Source: Aliiglaciecola lipolytica
GTDB lineage: Bacteria; Pseudomonadota; Gammaproteobacteria; Enterobacterales; Alteromonadaceae
Direction of reading: 5' to 3'
Length of the DNA: 47,334 bases
NCBI RefSeq assembly: GCF_018860635.1
Contig: NZ_JAHKPT010000028.1
Location: 313-47,646, forward strand
Positions within the stretch are counted from its first letter, which is position 1; the number at the start of each line of letters is the position of its first letter. The notes below the pieces were generated by a model. That model was given only the letters and a program-made list of their open reading frames with translations, was not told the DNA's origin and did not search any database. Shown here piece after piece: positions 30,517 through 39,485 of this stretch. Position numbers and translations under genes: made by a program.

Positions 30517-31554
30517 TTAAAAGGTATATTTTGTTTCTAATCTGAATCGCACACTTTGCTCGGGTGTCCCCACTAAGCGTTGCGTCCGAGATATACGACC
30601 ACCTACCCATAAATTTTTACTTACCTTATGGCGTATACGTAAATCCCAACCCTTAAAGTTGCTTGTAGCAAAACGACTTGACGCGTTTTGTGCAAACTCT
30701 GTTACCACTGAAAACCGTTCAACGTGTAAATATCTTAGTTGGGTTAAATAGTTTCCATTAGTTTTCAAATCACCCTGTTTTAACTCAATGGCATAACTCA
30801 ATTTTTGCTTAGAAAACGCGTCTCCAAGTTCTATTGGCGTGTCTTTAATCGACCAGCCAATATCGGTTCCTAACTGCCAATTCCCTTGTTTTATTTTCAT
30901 CGATAAACGTACAAATTGATTATCGAATAGTGTGTCTTTTTTGGCATACAACGCACCTGTCTGGCCACGATAATCGACAAACCATGGAGATACAGTTAAT
31001 TTCCCTAAATCAGTTGAAAATACGCTCTGATATTGAAAAATAGACATGTGGCCAACGGTGCCACTTGCGCCATCGAGAGGTTTGAAGCTAGTGAATTTCA
31101 AATTCTGCCCAGCTCCAAGGTCATAATCTAAATGAACACCAATAGGATTTAAGTGCCTGTCCCAAAACAGATCGGTAACTTGATTGGTTTTCCAAGGAAT
31201 TTTCCCTGCAAACATGGTTAGACTGTCAAACTTTGCCTTCGCAAAAGCGCGTGATATGTAAATGTCTTTGTCGCCAGCGGGTTGGTCGGTGATTTGATAT
31301 AACGTAAAGGCCGGAACATTCTGCTTGTTTTTTAATCCTGTGCGCGCTTGTGCCGTAAATGACCACACATCATTCAATTGACTAGTGACGCCAATCGCAG
31401 CAATTACTCTTACTCTTTTACGTGGTGTTAAATTAATTTGGTCCGTTTCATTTTCGTATCTGAGCAATACGCTGCCATCAAGCTCTGTTTCTGTTGCTTG
31501 CACGCTTTGTATGCTCAGCACACAGACAGCGATTAGTACATGCAATTTATTCAT
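30517..31554 (-). CDS. putative outer-membrane porin-like beta-barrel
   Basis: A 345-residue protein with a signal peptide (LHVLIAVCVLSIQSVQA) and repeated amphipathic strands ending in YTF, the C-terminal aromatic signature of outer-membrane barrels. Length and pattern suggest a putative porin (Porin_5/alginate-export-like barrel), but the solute is unknown. It is first in an operon with the HnoB-like gene (22-base gap) and divergent from the HnoC-like gene, so it shares the repeat-rich promoter region. Confidence 0.7.
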   Translation of the reverse strand: MNKLHVLIAVCVLSIQSVQATETELDGSVLLRYENETDQINLTPRKRVRVIAAIGVTSQLNDVWSFTAQARTGLKNKQNVPAFTLYQITDQPAGDKDIYISRAFAKAKFDSLTMFAGKIPWKTNQVTDLFWDRHLNPIGVHLDYDLGAGQNLKFTSFKPLDGASGTVGHMSIFQYQSVFSTDLGKLTVSPWFVDYRGQTGALYAKKDTLFDNQFVRLSMKIKQGNWQLGTDIGWSIKDTPIELGDAFSKQKLSYAIELKQGDLKTNGNYLTQLRYLHVERFSVVTEFAQNASSRFATSNFKGWDLRIRHKVSKNLWVGGRISRTQRLVGTPEQSVRFRLETKYTF

Positions 31555-31630
31555 TATATACGTTACCTCTGAGGACCTAAATTCTCTGCGTTGTGCAAAG
31601 CTAAATTAACTATATTCATATCAGTGACGT

Positions 31631-31702
31631 AAATGTAGCAAATGTCACAAATGTCGTGTATTATACTTTAGTCATGTATGTCTTGTTTGTCTTATGTGAT
31701 AT
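31631..31702. promoter_or_regulatory. 9-bp-periodic direct-repeat operator (probable HnoC site)
   Basis: Three head-to-tail nonamers start at 31631 (AAATGTAGC), 31640 (AAATGTCAC) and 31649 (AAATGTCGT). Two more in the same 9-bp register start at 31676 (GTATGTCTT) and 31685 (GTTTGTCTT). The intervening and following registers (31658, 31667, 31694) are weak copies. The array fills the divergent promoter between the porin/hnoB and hnoC operons. Tandem same-direction sites suit a regulator with a single MerR/BldC-like HTH such as the adjacent HnoC-like protein. Confidence 0.7.
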
Positions 31703-31732
31703 AACTATAAAACTAATTCAGGAAAAGCGTTT

Positions 31733-32296
31733 ATGACGAAAGTTAAATCTCTTACTACAGGTGACATTGCTGAATATTGCGATGTCAATTTACGTACGGT
31801 GATACGTTGGATAGATAAGGGAAGTTTGAAAGGTTATAAGTTACCGGGAAGAGGCAACAATAGGGTGACAGTGGATAATTTTGTACTCTTTTTAAGAGAA
31901 AACAATATGCCAGTGCCACCAGGACTTTTACCCAATAACAAAACCGTTCTGATTGTTGACGATGATAAAGATATGGGCAATGCGATAAAACGCGTACTCA
32001 AAAAAGCGGGTTTTGAGTGTGATACCGCCACTAATGGTTTTTTAGCGGGCAGTAAACTGATGCAACACAAACCTAGCATGATGACGCTTGATCTGACCAT
32101 GCCTGGTTTAAATGGTTTCGAGCTTTTGAAGCATTTACGCGCAGAAGAACAGTTTCGTGATTTGAAAATATTGGTGATATCAGCATTGAATCAAGACAGC
32201 CTTGATGAAGCCCTTGCATTAGGTGCTAACGCAGTACTTTCCAAGCCATTCGAAAACGATGAATTATTGAAATTAGTAAACGAAATGACCCAGTAG
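31733..32296 (+). CDS. hnoC: HnoC-like HTH-receiver response regulator
   Basis: A 187-residue protein with inverted domain order: an N-terminal excisionase/BldC-like helix-turn-helix (LTTGDIAEYCDVNLRTVIRW, residues 7-26, then GYKLPGRGNNRVT) and a C-terminal receiver domain with D120 (MTLDLTMPGLNG). This matches HnoC of Shewanella, described (from memory) as a repressor of the hno genes relieved by phosphorylation. It starts an operon of four genes (hnoC, PhnD-like, kinase, hnoD) and presumably binds the repeat array just upstream. Confidence 0.85.
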   Translation: MTKVKSLTTGDIAEYCDVNLRTVIRWIDKGSLKGYKLPGRGNNRVTVDNFVLFLRENNMPVPPGLLPNNKTVLIVDDDKDMGNAIKRVLKKAGFECDTATNGFLAGSKLMQHKPSMMTLDLTMPGLNGFELLKHLRAEEQFRDLKILVISALNQDSLDEALALGANAVLSKPFENDELLKLVNEMTQ

Positions 32297-32321
32297 TGAT
32301 ATTCAAAAGTGAGGTGTTCTA

Positions 32322-33161
32322 ATGTATAAGTTATTATTTTTTATAGGTTTTTTTATTGGTTTTCCAAGTGCTGTAATTGCACAACAGAGCACCCTAACCT
32401 TCGCCGTGGTACCGCAGCAGTCGGCCAAACGCTTAGCAACTTTATGGACTCCTATACTGCAACATATTAACGACCAAACCGATCTCAATATTGTATTCAC
32501 TACGGCAAAAGATATTCCTACCTTTGAAAAACGTCTTGAATCCGGTGAATACGATATCGCCTATATGAATCCTTATCACTATGTTGTTTATAACCAAAGC
32601 TCTGGTTACAACGCCTTAGCGAAACAAAGCAATAAAACCATCCAAGGCGTCCTAGTTGCTCATGCTGATGGTAAGGTTAAGAATATCCAAGATCTGGCAG
32701 GTAGCCAATTAGCTTTCCCGGCTCCAGCAGCATTCGCCGCAAGTTTATTGCCGCAAGCAGAGCTTAATAATCTAGGTTTGGAATATACTCCCAAGTACGT
32801 GGGCTCCCATGACTCAGTTTATCTGAATGTGTCTAGAGGTTTTTTTCCAGCTGGCGGCGGGATTCAACGCACACTTAACAACATGGACGAAAATACTCAA
32901 TCTACCCTAGTAACTATCTGGAAGAGTGCTAGATACACTTGCCATGCTATTGCCACCCATCCAAACGTGGATGCAGCCACAAGAGATAAGATTCTAGCCG
33001 TTCTCTTGAACATGAATAACAGTGAACAGGGAAAGGCGTTACTAAAAAGTATTAATTTCAATGGTTTTGATGGCGCACAAAATAGTGATTGGGATGATGT
33101 AAGAGCACTTAATATCGATGCGCTAATGACTAGCAAACCAGCAACAGCTTTGGCTAATTAA
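32322..33161 (+). CDS. PhnD-like periplasmic substrate-binding protein
   Basis: A 279-residue protein of the phosphate/phosphonate-binding PhnD family with a signal peptide ending near FPSAVIAQ. Family features: FAVVPQQSAKRLATLWTPIL, the YDIAYMNPYHYVVYNQ segment, and VGSHDSVYLNVSRGFFPAGG. No ABC permease or ATPase gene is nearby. Instead it overlaps a membrane sensor kinase gene (TAATG), so it probably serves as a ligand-binding receptor for that kinase rather than as a transporter component. The ligand is unknown. Confidence 0.82.
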   Translation: MYKLLFFIGFFIGFPSAVIAQQSTLTFAVVPQQSAKRLATLWTPILQHINDQTDLNIVFTTAKDIPTFEKRLESGEYDIAYMNPYHYVVYNQSSGYNALAKQSNKTIQGVLVAHADGKVKNIQDLAGSQLAFPAPAAFAASLLPQAELNNLGLEYTPKYVGSHDSVYLNVSRGFFPAGGGIQRTLNNMDENTQSTLVTIWKSARYTCHAIATHPNVDAATRDKILAVLLNMNNSEQGKALLKSINFNGFDGAQNSDWDDVRALNIDALMTSKPATALAN

Positions 33162-34822
33162 TGAATCTTTCCTTACGCAATAAAACGATAGTAAGCATTG
33201 CGGCCATCGAGGCTGTGTTATTGATTGCTTTGATATTTACTGCCGTCAATTTTATGCGTAATACTTTAAATGATAATTTAGCGACCCGTTCATCAACTGT
33301 TACCTCGCTGTTCGCAAGTACTATAAAACACGCAGTGTTAACCTATGACCTCGCATCTTTAGAGACCTATAGCGCCGAATTATTGGAAAATCCAGATATC
33401 CTTTATGTAAGGGTCATAAACAGTGAAAACCAAGTTTTGGCCCAAGCTGGTGATACACAGTTGCTATCTCGTGAGTTTGTCGAAGATGCACAAGTCAAAG
33501 ACGTAAATGATGGTGTGTTTGATAGTTTTGCCGCAATCACTGAATCTGAGCACATTTATGGTCGCGTCGAGCTTGGCTTAGATAATTCTAATATTCGCAC
33601 CTCAGTAGACATGATTAAAAATTGGACTACTGGTATCGCCATCGTAGAAATGGCGCTAGTGGCTTTGTTTTCCTTTGTATTGGGAAACTATTTAACCAAA
33701 CAATTGGCAACTCTACGAACTGCTGCACGAGAAATTTCAACCAATATAGAAAGTGGCTCTTTTAATCAGGCTCAATTACCAGTGAATGGCAATGACGAAT
33801 TAGCCGAAGTCACTCGCGCTTTCAATAAACTCGCGACTACCTTGGAATATGAGAATGCACGCACTGAAGCTTACCAGCAGGAGCTTGAACTGCTTAATAG
33901 CACATTGGAGCAAAAAGTAGAGCAACGCACTACCTTATTAAACCAACGAAATCATCAACTGGAACAGATAAATCAGGAGCTACATGCCACGCAGAAACAG
34001 CTGACGCAATCTGCAAAAATGGCTTCCATCGGACAACTTGCTGCAGGCGTAGCCCATGAAATTAATAATCCCATTGGTTTTGTTAAAAGTAATTTAAGTT
34101 CCCTTCAACAATATGTTGATGTCTATCGTCAAATCAGTACACAAGTGGCAACTGTTTTTGCGAACGATACATCCCAATCTGTAGAGCCCTCTAAACAAAA
34201 ATTAATTGATATTGTAAATAATGAAGATTTAGATTTTATCAATGAAGATGCGAAAGACATTCTTAGCGAGTCTGTTGATGGTTTAGATAGGATCACCAAT
34301 ATCGTCAAAGATCTAAAACAATTTTCTCGGGCAGACACAGAGGAAAAGAGTTGGTTAGATATTAACGATTGTATCGAGACCACCCTTAAAATGGTCGGCA
34401 ATGAGCTTAAATATCATTGTGAAATTCATAAAGATCTCGGCGAGTTACCCAAGATAAAGATGAATTTTGGAAAAATTAGCCAGGTACTCACCAATTTATT
34501 AATCAATGCAGGGCAGGCGATAGGTGAGAAAGGACAAATCACTATTTCCACTAAAGTACAAAACCAAGATGTTGTTATATCGGTTAAAGACAATGGATCT
34601 GGTATCGCGCCTGATAACTTAAGTAAGTTGTTTGATCCGTTTTTCAGTACTAAAGATGTGGGCAAGGGAACAGGTTTAGGTTTGTCTATTTCCTACGGCA
34701 TTATTCAAGAACACGGTGGTGAAATTAGCGTAACCAGTAAACTGAACAAAGGCAGTTGTTTTACCGTAACCCTGCCGATTCAAAACGATAGCGAAGATCT
34801 CAAGAGCAACCATAATGAGTGA
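33161..34822 (+). CDS. membrane sensor histidine kinase paired with PhnD-like receptor
   Basis: A 553-residue kinase: transmembrane helix 1 (about 10-32), periplasmic sensor (33-153), helix 2 (155-176), HAMP (177-230), coiled coil (235-285), a phospho-acceptor block with H299 (AAGVAHEINNPIGF) and a C-terminal HATPase with DNGSGI and GTGLGLSISYGI boxes. Its catalytic half closely resembles that of the HnoK-like kinase at 36107-37600 (same QLAAGVAHEINNPI block and spacing), so it may phosphorylate the same regulators. It overlaps the PhnD-like gene by 1 base and the HnoD-like gene by 8. Confidence 0.88.
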   Translation: MNLSLRNKTIVSIAAIEAVLLIALIFTAVNFMRNTLNDNLATRSSTVTSLFASTIKHAVLTYDLASLETYSAELLENPDILYVRVINSENQVLAQAGDTQLLSREFVEDAQVKDVNDGVFDSFAAITESEHIYGRVELGLDNSNIRTSVDMIKNWTTGIAIVEMALVALFSFVLGNYLTKQLATLRTAAREISTNIESGSFNQAQLPVNGNDELAEVTRAFNKLATTLEYENARTEAYQQELELLNSTLEQKVEQRTTLLNQRNHQLEQINQELHATQKQLTQSAKMASIGQLAAGVAHEINNPIGFVKSNLSSLQQYVDVYRQISTQVATVFANDTSQSVEPSKQKLIDIVNNEDLDFINEDAKDILSESVDGLDRITNIVKDLKQFSRADTEEKSWLDINDCIETTLKMVGNELKYHCEIHKDLGELPKIKMNFGKISQVLTNLLINAGQAIGEKGQITISTKVQNQDVVISVKDNGSGIAPDNLSKLFDPFFSTKDVGKGTGLGLSISYGIIQEHGGEISVTSKLNKGSCFTVTLPIQNDSEDLKSNHNE

Positions 34823-36110
34823 AAAAAATGTTGAAACAGAAATACCAATGACAGTCCTTTGCGTTGATGATGAAGTAAATATTCTTAAGTCAATGAAGCG
34901 CTTGCTGCATAGACAAAACTATCAGTTGCTACTTGCTGAAAGTGGCACTCAAGCACTAGAGATAATGGAACAAAATAAGATCGACCTCGTTATATCAGAT
35001 ATGAAAATGCCGGGCATGTCTGGTGCACAGTTATTGGAAAAAGTAGCAATAACAGAACCGGATTGTCATCGCATTCTACTAACCGGTTATTCCGATATGG
35101 AATCAACCATAGATGCGGTAAACAAAGGCAAGATCCACCGCTATTTACAAAAACCTTGGAATAACGAAGAGGTTATTCAAACTATCGAAGAAGGCTTGGA
35201 AAAAGTCAGATTAAAGAATGAAAATAGTCATTTACAGAAGTTAGTAAAAAAACAAAACTCGCTGCTTAAAAAGCTCAATCAAAACTTAGAAGACAAAGTT
35301 AAGTTGCGTACTAAACAAATACACGTAGCGATGCAGCGAATTGAGCATAACAACAGTGCCACCCAAAAAGTACTATACAATTTAATCAGTATTAACCCTA
35401 ACTTAAACGGTGGTTTTGCGAATAGTGTTAGCTTACTTGCCAAACGCATAGCGGAAAAATTATCATTACCCAAACAACAGATTAATACCATATCTTATGC
35501 CGCATTGCTGTGTGAAATTGGCTTATTAGGGCTAGATACAGCCCTATATAGCAAACCCTTCAAAGAGCTCAATTACAACCAGCAGCAGGAATACCTAGAA
35601 CAAATTAAAGTGGCTCAGTTGGTACTTGCTCCTGCAACCCATCTACAAGATGTAGCAGATATAATTACCTGCCAATTTGAAACATTGAACGGTTCTGGTC
35701 CCAAGAAATTAGTGGATGCACAAATCCCTTTAGGCGCAAAAATCTTGGCGGTAGCCAGAGACTATTGGCGTTATAAGATGGGCCGCATCAATCCAGTAAA
35801 ATTGGACGATACTACTTTTCCGATCGAAATGACTAAACTGAAAGGGACTCATTACGATCCGCAAATACTGGATATTTTGTTGGATAACGAAGATATTGTT
35901 TCAGATGAGTTTGTCGAAAACGTTATTACTACTCAGGAGCTCGAGCCTGGGATGACATTGAAGTACAACATTTTGAATGACAAACATATTCTGGTGTTGC
36001 CAGAAGGACATGTTTTTAATCAAGCGACGATTTTGAAGCTAACCCAATTTGAAAAAAGCCAAGCCAAACCGATCTCATTGATTGTAGAAGATGATAGGGT
36101 TGAGGCTTAG
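34815..36110 (+). CDS. hnoD: HnoD-like response regulator with degenerate HD-GYP
   Basis: A 431-residue protein: N-terminal receiver domain (VLCVDDEVNIL, VISDMKMPGMSG, ILLTGYSDME, YLQKPWNNEE), a coiled coil (about 130-180) and a C-terminal HD-GYP fold that has lost its metal ligands. The expected HD site reads ALLCEIGLLGL and the expected GYP loop reads LNGSGPKKL, so phosphodiesterase activity is not expected. HnoD in Shewanella is exactly such a degenerate HD-GYP and allosterically inhibits HnoB until phosphorylated (from memory). Its stop codon overlaps the convergent HnoK gene by four bases. Confidence 0.85.
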   Translation: MSEKNVETEIPMTVLCVDDEVNILKSMKRLLHRQNYQLLLAESGTQALEIMEQNKIDLVISDMKMPGMSGAQLLEKVAITEPDCHRILLTGYSDMESTIDAVNKGKIHRYLQKPWNNEEVIQTIEEGLEKVRLKNENSHLQKLVKKQNSLLKKLNQNLEDKVKLRTKQIHVAMQRIEHNNSATQKVLYNLISINPNLNGGFANSVSLLAKRIAEKLSLPKQQINTISYAALLCEIGLLGLDTALYSKPFKELNYNQQQEYLEQIKVAQLVLAPATHLQDVADIITCQFETLNGSGPKKLVDAQIPLGAKILAVARDYWRYKMGRINPVKLDDTTFPIEMTKLKGTHYDPQILDILLDNEDIVSDEFVENVITTQELEPGMTLKYNILNDKHILVLPEGHVFNQATILKLTQFEKSQAKPISLIVEDDRVEA

Positions 36111-37600
36111 TTAATCACTGGAAACGTGATATTGAAGGTGGTGCCCACATTTAACTCAGAATCAACAGTAACCTGTGCGCCGTGAGCTTCTAAAATTGCA
36201 TAAGATACGGATAGCCCTAAGCCGGTGCCCACACCTACAGGTTTAGTGGTGAAAAAAGGCGTAAATAGTTGATTTACCGTTTCCTCATCCATACCGCTGC
36301 CAGTGTCTTTGATGCGGATTACCACAGCGTCGTTGATTTTGGTGTAGTCAATTGTGAGTAAACCGCCGTCCTCCATTGCGTGAGCAGCGTTGACAAATAA
36401 ATTCACAAAAACTTGCTGCAATTGGCCGGAGTTACCTAAAATCAAAGGGCAATCAGTAGACATGTGATTATCAATTTTGTGCTGGTATTTAAACATATTT
36501 CCAGCAATTTTAAGAGCGGATTGAATACAGTCGTTTAACGATGTCTCAACTAAAGCTTCATCTCCTGAGTGAGAAAACCCTTTCAAGTTATCGACGATTT
36601 CTTTCACTCTGTCTAAGCCTTCAATATTTGATTGTAGTAGATCTTCGGAGTCTTCTTCGATGTAGTCTAGGTCAACCTTTTTACATATGTCTTCAAACCG
36701 AGAAATATCCAATGTTTTGTTTTTTTCGAAGCTGGCTTGCATCTGCGTATTGAGTTGTTTGTAATCATTTAAGTAATCTTGCAGCACTTCTAAATTTGAG
36801 CGTATAAAAGCGATAGGGTTATTAATTTCGTGGGCTACGCCAGCGGCTAACTGCCCTAAAGATGCCATTTTTTCTGACTGAATAAGTTGACGGCGAGCTT
36901 TTTCGAGCTTACTTAAGGAATCTTGCAACTGCACGTTACGTTTCAATATCCGAATATCCGTTAAGCGTCTTCGAATACCGCTGACTAAGTGCTCTTTTGA
37001 GGTGTTTAATACCGGTAGAAAATCTTCCGCAATGCCTTCATCTTCGCTTAAAAACGCTAACCACCCCACTTTAGAGCCAGACCAAGCAAAGTTCGTATAG
37101 AAAATTGAATTGATAGGTCGGTTTTGGTCAAGCTCGCTGTTGTCAACTAGTGAAACCAACCATGAGTCCATAATTGTTGACTCACAAAGGGGTAATAAAG
37201 AAACTGCTAATTCTTTAGCTTTGCTGTTTTCCTGCCAACCTTGTTCTAACGACCATACTTTTTTGTTCTTGTCAGATAGGTCTTGGCCATTTTCGCTAAT
37301 AATTAAAAGTCCATAACTTGCGGAACAAAATTCACCTGTCAACATCACGATATTGGATATCATGTCGTTGAGCGGTATTTCAGATGCTACATCGCTGGAG
37401 GTGCGCGCTAGATACTCCAATTCCAGTTGCTTTTGTTTAGAGTCGGCCAGAGCGCCCTTCAACGACTGATTGGCTTCGTATATGTCCAAAGAGTATTTTT
37501 CTAGCTGGTTCTCAGCTAATTGCCGTGCCTTTTTTTCTCTCAAGGCCTTGCGTTCAAGAACGGAAACTCTTTTTTCCAATTCTTCTTTGGATAGTGTCAA
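36107..37600 (-). CDS. hnoK: HnoK-like soluble histidine kinase
   Basis: A 497-residue kinase with no membrane segment. It has an N-terminal coiled coil (1-65), a GAF-like sensor region (about 70-215), a second coiled coil, H257 in AAGVAHEINNPIAF, and a HATPase domain with DTGSGMDE and GTGLGLSVSYAI boxes. It overlaps the H-NOX gene by four bases, the standard hnoX-hnoK pairing in which NO-bound H-NOX inhibits kinase autophosphorylation. It is convergent with the HnoD-like gene. Confidence 0.9.
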   Translation of the reverse strand: MTLSKEELEKRVSVLERKALREKKARQLAENQLEKYSLDIYEANQSLKGALADSKQKQLELEYLARTSSDVASEIPLNDMISNIVMLTGEFCSASYGLLIISENGQDLSDKNKKVWSLEQGWQENSKAKELAVSLLPLCESTIMDSWLVSLVDNSELDQNRPINSIFYTNFAWSGSKVGWLAFLSEDEGIAEDFLPVLNTSKEHLVSGIRRRLTDIRILKRNVQLQDSLSKLEKARRQLIQSEKMASLGQLAAGVAHEINNPIAFIRSNLEVLQDYLNDYKQLNTQMQASFEKNKTLDISRFEDICKKVDLDYIEEDSEDLLQSNIEGLDRVKEIVDNLKGFSHSGDEALVETSLNDCIQSALKIAGNMFKYQHKIDNHMSTDCPLILGNSGQLQQVFVNLFVNAAHAMEDGGLLTIDYTKINDAVVIRIKDTGSGMDEETVNQLFTPFFTTKPVGVGTGLGLSVSYAILEAHGAQVTVDSELNVGTTFNITFPVIN

Positions 37601-38145
37601 ACTTTCACCACCTCTAACACGCAGCGTTGATCACCTTGATGTTCACATTCTGTTTGTGAGACCGCAATTTTTTGTCCAGTGTGTTCCGCTAGGCCGTACA
37701 CAATGCCTTCACAGAAATAACATAACTTGCGCGGAGACTGGTAGTGAAAGGATAGGGTAGTCGGTGTTTCAGATAGAAATTCAAACTCAGGTAATAAGGC
37801 ATCTGGATTGAGTTTTTTGACTTCTACGTGGATAAAGTCTTGCACCGCGTGTAAAAATTCAAAAACGTCTTTAAAATCATGAGCACCAGCTGGCGCGGCG
37901 TTAAATAATTCCTTGAAAACCCATTTTCCGAATGCGAATTGAGCGTCTTTAGCTGAGATGTTTTGTTTTTCTACCACAAGTCCAACTAGGGTAAATAACT
38001 CCTGATCGTCATAAGTGCCTACTGTTGTATAAATGCCTTCACTTGGTAAATTCGCTTCATCCAGTAAGGTGTCCCAAAACTCCTCACCCCACAGCTCTTC
38101 GATAAACTCATTAAACTTTACAAAAACAATACCTTTCACGGCCAT
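37597..38145 (-). CDS. hnoX: H-NOX heme nitric oxide sensor
   Basis: A 182-residue heme-binding NO sensor. The N-terminus MAVKGIVFVKFNEFIEELWG is typical. The proximal heme ligand is H106 (QDFIHVEVKKL), and the heme-propionate clamp YxSxR is Y135-Q-S-P-R139. C142/C145 (LCYFCEG) with C167 and C175 fit the structural zinc site described for Shewanella H-NOX. Bound NO would signal through the overlapping kinase gene to control c-di-GMP and probably biofilm formation. GAAGGA precedes ATG 38145. Confidence 0.93.
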   Translation of the reverse strand: MAVKGIVFVKFNEFIEELWGEEFWDTLLDEANLPSEGIYTTVGTYDDQELFTLVGLVVEKQNISAKDAQFAFGKWVFKELFNAAPAGAHDFKDVFEFLHAVQDFIHVEVKKLNPDALLPEFEFLSETPTTLSFHYQSPRKLCYFCEGIVYGLAEHTGQKIAVSQTECEHQGDQRCVLEVVKV

Positions 38146-38589
38146 TCCTTCTATCTATCAAATTTAAGCATGTCTTTATTAAACATAGGCGTATCAAAGC
38201 TAGATTGAAAACCTTTTCCACTTTTATATCAATGCTGCTTTAGTCGCACTGACTAGTCTTTCTTCCGTTACAGGGCGCATTTCGATTAACATATTGTGGC
38301 ACTTTACTCTGCATATATTAAATAATAGTCATTAATTTAATGAATAGACTATAGTCATTATTACGACCAAATAGTAATTTTGGTTAGCATTTTTGGTAAT
38401 GATCAATTTAATTTCTTGGTTGACAATGAAATTCGGGTTAGTTACTTTAATTTAACATATACACCAGCAGTTGCGCGTGCATGTTGACGTTAATTGGATT
38501 GTTAAGATCTCTGGTTATCAGCTACACAACGTAATAATTGCAAGATTTCATTCTGGTATAAACAAACATTTACTCTTGGAGAACAACTT
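38146..38589. promoter_or_regulatory. hnoX/SDR divergent region with promoter and operator-like repeats
   Basis: ATAGTCATTA occurs twice in direct orientation 26 bp apart (38325-38334 and 38351-38360); the second copy also forms a partial dyad with TAATGA at 38339-38344. ACCAAA and TTTGGT (38366-38371, 38379-38384) form another inverted pair. A good promoter for the SDR gene follows: TTGACA (38420-38425), 17 bp, TACTTT (38443-38448). The repeats just upstream look like an operator for an alginate-responsive regulator, which is not encoded in the window. Confidence 0.55.
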
Positions 38590-39336
38590 ATGTCAATGAC
38601 AGGTAAAGTAGCTATTGTAGCTGGTGGTGGTCGAGATATTGGCGCTGCCTGTGCAGTAGAATTAGCATCGAGAGGTGCGAGCGTTTTGTTAACCTATCAT
38701 GCCAGTGCCACAACAGCACAAGAAACGGTGGCTAAAATTACTGCCGCTGGTGGCAAAGCGGTCGCTGTGCAAGCCGATTTAACCGAGCAAAGCAGTGTTG
38801 ATGCGACCGTAAAAGCTGCATTATCAGAATTTGGCGCTATCGACTGCTTAGTCCACGTTTCTGGTGGCTTGGTTGAGCGCAAAAAAATAACCGAAATGGA
38901 TTTAGCTCACTGGAAAAAAGTACTAGATGTGAACCTAACTTCGCTGTTTTTAATGTCGCAAGCTGTAATCCCGCATATGAAACCGGGCAGCTCTATCGTC
39001 ACTTTCTCTTCTCAAGCTGCTCGTGACGGTGGTGGCGGTGGTGCTATCCCTTATGCAACGTCTAAGGGCGCTGTATCAACCTTTACCCGTGGTTTAGCCA
39101 AAGAGCTAGGTCCTAATATTCGGGTTAATTCGGTTTGCCCTGGGATGATTTCAACTGGCTTCCATGACACTTTCACTCCAGATGCAGTGCGAACTAATGT
39201 GGCTGGGGCGACTTGTATCAAACGTGAGGGAACTTCAGAAGAAGTGGCTAAATTAGTTGGATTTTTAGCTGATGATGACTCTTCGTATATGACGGGAAAT
39301 AATGTTGACATAAACGGCGGGTTACTTTTCTCATAA
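38590..39336 (+). CDS. SDR oxidoreductase, probable DEH reductase
   Basis: A 248-residue classical short-chain dehydrogenase/reductase. The cofactor motif is GGGRDIG (12-18, in place of the usual TGxxxGIG). The active site shows N115, S140/S141, Y155 and K159 (PYATSKG), and the C-terminus ends DINGGLLFS. Its place at the head of an alginate locus suggests reduction of 4-deoxy-L-erythro-5-hexoseulose uronate, the product of alginate lyases, to 2-keto-3-deoxygluconate. That is inferred from context; the sequence alone shows only an SDR. It ends at a strong terminator, so it is a separate transcript from the PL6 gene. Confidence 0.85.
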   Translation: MSMTGKVAIVAGGGRDIGAACAVELASRGASVLLTYHASATTAQETVAKITAAGGKAVAVQADLTEQSSVDATVKAALSEFGAIDCLVHVSGGLVERKKITEMDLAHWKKVLDVNLTSLFLMSQAVIPHMKPGSSIVTFSSQAARDGGGGGAIPYATSKGAVSTFTRGLAKELGPNIRVNSVCPGMISTGFHDTFTPDAVRTNVAGATCIKREGTSEEVAKLVGFLADDDSSYMTGNNVDINGGLLFS

Positions 39337-39417
39337 TAAAACAATAGCTTATCAAACTAGTTTGAAAAGTCTGGGTTAAGTGACAGGGCTATTTTGATAA
39401 GTTAGGTAGTGAATTTC

Positions 39418-39446
39418 AGGGTCTCTTTTAATGGGGCCCTTTTTTT
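39418..39446 (+). terminator. rho-independent terminator after SDR gene
   Basis: AGGGTCTC (39418-39425) pairs with GGGGCCCT (39433-39440) through eight pairs including two G-U, with a TTTTAAT loop and a run of seven T's immediately after. It closes the SDR transcript. Confidence 0.85.
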
Positions 39447-39485
39447 GTAATTAAACTCTTTTAAAAACAACGGGCTACCATTTGG

